Both the position numbers and the translations under genes were made by a program. A stretch of 64,000 nt of DNA from Reticulitermes speratus (Eukaryota > Arthropoda > Insecta > Blattodea > Rhinotermitidae): contig JAJKFL010000039.1 in the NCBI GenBank assembly GCA_021186555.1, positions 20,130,733 to 20,194,732 on the forward strand, read 5' to 3'. Under the pieces are notes generated by a model that ran no database searches, was not told the DNA's origin, and saw only the letters and a program-made list of their open reading frames with translations. Positions within the stretch are counted from its first letter, which is position 1. The number at the start of each line of letters is the position of its first letter. Positions 62,112 through 64,000 of this stretch are shown piece after piece.

Positions 62112-62451
62112 TCAAGTTATGCCTATGTCCATTACTACTGTGACTGGTATTCTGTTTTACTGCGAATTGAAGAACTGTACAGAGCATTATTGTATAATGG
62201 TGGCAGACTGATGCACTGCATAGCTGCAGCATGTGTATTGTACAACTGTAAAATGTTTGTTTTATGTTTGGATAAAACTTTGAAAGGTGAACAGAACAAC
62301 TACTTCCTGAAATCAGGGGTGGACTGTCCACTGTGTGCATGTTTTTTCCAAGGCTCTGTATCCACTTGTCATGCAGATCAAGTGCTATTTTATGCCAGAA
62401 TCTTGAAATATTACAGTATACAATTATGAGTGTAAATTGTGTTTCTTACAG

Positions 62452-62529
62452 ATGGTGGCACAGTCTTTGATGGTTCCTTGCGTCAGAATATGTGATGCTG
62501 TACACCGTATATCGTCTTCACTTTGTCAG
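62452..62529 (+). CDS. Possible exon of an unidentified gene
   Basis: 26 codons (MVAQSLMVPCVRICDAVHRI then SSSLCQ) between a good acceptor (GTTTCTTACAG) and a perfect donor (GTAAGT). It has no stop in this frame and codon use looks coding. No partner exon is seen in the window and the product is not recognised. It could be a chance open segment. Confidence 0.3.
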
Positions 62530-64000
62530 GTAAGTGGACGGGGTTCTGGGATCAGAATATACAGCTTCATACTGCCTGTTTGAGTTTGAATTGTGTTGTT
62601 ATGGAAGGTTGTGATCTGATTATCTGTTTGTTTCCTGTGTGTAAAGTCTCTGATTACTTACTTTACATGCAAATCTAACTTACTATCTGATGTAACAATG
62701 ACTCTGTATTGGAGATTGAAGGAGTTGAGGCTCATAAACTGTAGAGCACAGTAAGCACATCTGGACTGACATTCATCCTAATCTACATTTATACCAAATG
62801 TTAAACTTGATGGAATTAAATTATGCTTATGCACTAAATGGTGCTGCTGTCTGGAGGAACTGTTTGAGTAAAGGTTCGATGGTGAAGTACTGGCTCAAGC
62901 TGTCTTCCACTGGTGCCATATTTTGGTGCTGTTTGAGATTGACAGTGAATATGACAGGATCATGCAAAAGGGCAGAATAGCAAGTGATAGCAGTTTATGG
63001 CCTCTGTAATAATGTTAGTCACATTTTCAAGTTCTAAATTCACAAATTTTTACTTTTTTCAGAAATTTCACCTTTGATTGCCACAGATTTCTTTTACACC
63101 TTTTATAGATTAGGCAACTTAATGAGATTTTGGTTTCTCACATGGGTGAGGATTTGGATTGTTATATTTTGGGGTAGGACATAGTGTAATCTACAGAGTG
63201 GCTATAAACATGTGGGAGAAAATATTGCTTCATTATTTTGAAAGTGTGTTAATTGAAAATAATGGATAGAACAGATATACCAGGAAGTGGATTGGTGTTA
63301 ATATTGGCATTAATATTTAAAATAACTGGAATTTTAAATTGCAGTTATTATGTGCTTATGATTATGTGAGGCTATTCAAAGAAACACTTTGAAAACGGAT
63401 TCTCCATTTGCAATCCATTACACGTAAAGTAAAAATTCTTTCAGGTAAAGCAAAGACTCTTATTTTAAATGTCACATAGGTCTGATATCAGGCACTGCAC
63501 AAATATGCTACATCCTGCTGAACGTTGTCAGCTTTATGTGAAGCTACCTGTAGTTGAGGTTTCCTTTTTTATAGGCAGTGACAGGGTAATATCTTCAAGT
63601 AGGGCATTACCTATTTTGTATAGTGATGTACAAGGCCATTATTTTAAATGACCATCAATCCTAGTTACTTTGTGTGCATTCACTTGTGCTACATACCAAG
63701 CCAACTCTCAAGAATCTTTCTTAAACTGTATATCAGAGAGCTTGCAAAGTGCGTATTGAGTGTGTGATACATGCAGTAAATAAGGTACAGTCAGGAAGTG
63801 GTTAGGCTGTACAGTGTGTGTGTTGGTAATAAATGGTAGCATTATTAGCATACATTCCTTCCTGAAAAGGTCAAGATCATATGGTTTTTACATCACCATG
63901 CTGTCATGGTGTGTGTCTTTTGTCATTAATGTGGCCTAAAGTTGACAATATGGTTGAAGACAAATTTGCTGCAACTTTGTGTAATAGCCTAAATATTTCT
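62530..64000. other. Right end of window, nothing identified
   Basis: AT-rich DNA with only short reading frames. If the candidate exon at 62452 is real, this would be its downstream intron. Confidence 0.4.

Noticed and set aside
62046..62429. A 127-codon open frame starting at the G17 tract
   Set aside because: It begins with poly-Gly from the homopolymer and has no recognisable domain or coding-like composition.

Overview
The window looks like nuclear DNA of an insect. It is AT-rich, has multi-kilobase introns with GT-AG (once GC-AG) splice sites, tRNA-derived SINEs, several non-LTR retrotransposons, Tc1/mariner/pogo remnants, a satellite array and many microsatellites. A large-genome polyneopteran such as a cockroach, termite or orthopteran fits this style, but that is an inference.

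Layout. (1) 432-8914 (+): the 3' part of a kinesin-like gene, probably KIF12-like; the motor domain must lie left of base 1. (2) 9928-10621 (+): a possible two-exon gene for a protein of about 91 aa with a signal peptide and one transmembrane helix. (3) 11637-13215 (-): a 5'-truncated non-LTR retrotransposon. (4) 18062-45825 (+): a complete RBM19/Mrd1 gene. I could join 17 coding exons in phase; the spliced CDS is 2667 nt (888 aa) and encodes six RRM domains for pre-rRNA processing in the nucleolus. Its introns are full of transposon remnants. (5) 45826-62450: no host gene seen. This part holds a nearly full RT-coding non-LTR element (49430-51815), a tandem block (53185-53515), an 18-unit satellite with a 143-bp period (53700-56275), a second non-LTR element that has lost its catalytic core (56276-57672), a 49-bp minisatellite split by a SINE-like insertion (59222-60420), and many SINE copies. 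(6) 62452-62529 (+): one possible exon of a further gene.

Main unusual finding. Short repeats scattered through the window share a motif of the hammerhead self-cleaving ribozyme type: CUGANGA, an extra U, a hairpin, GAAAC, 2-4 nt, then GUA. The two best copies (minus strand near 58115, plus strand near 34535) have an intact core and a stem I of 4-5 bp. In the 34.0-34.6 kb element there is one copy in each arm of a roughly 195-bp inverted repeat. Ribozymes with this very short stem III are known from Penelope-like retroelements. I see no Penelope reverse transcriptase here, so these would be non-autonomous or solo terminal copies. About fifteen copies in at least three sequence subfamilies can be read, most of them decayed.

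The two host genes whose products can be named (kinesin-like and RBM19) have no evident functional link. All exon joins were made by reading phase and splice consensus by eye, without transcript data.
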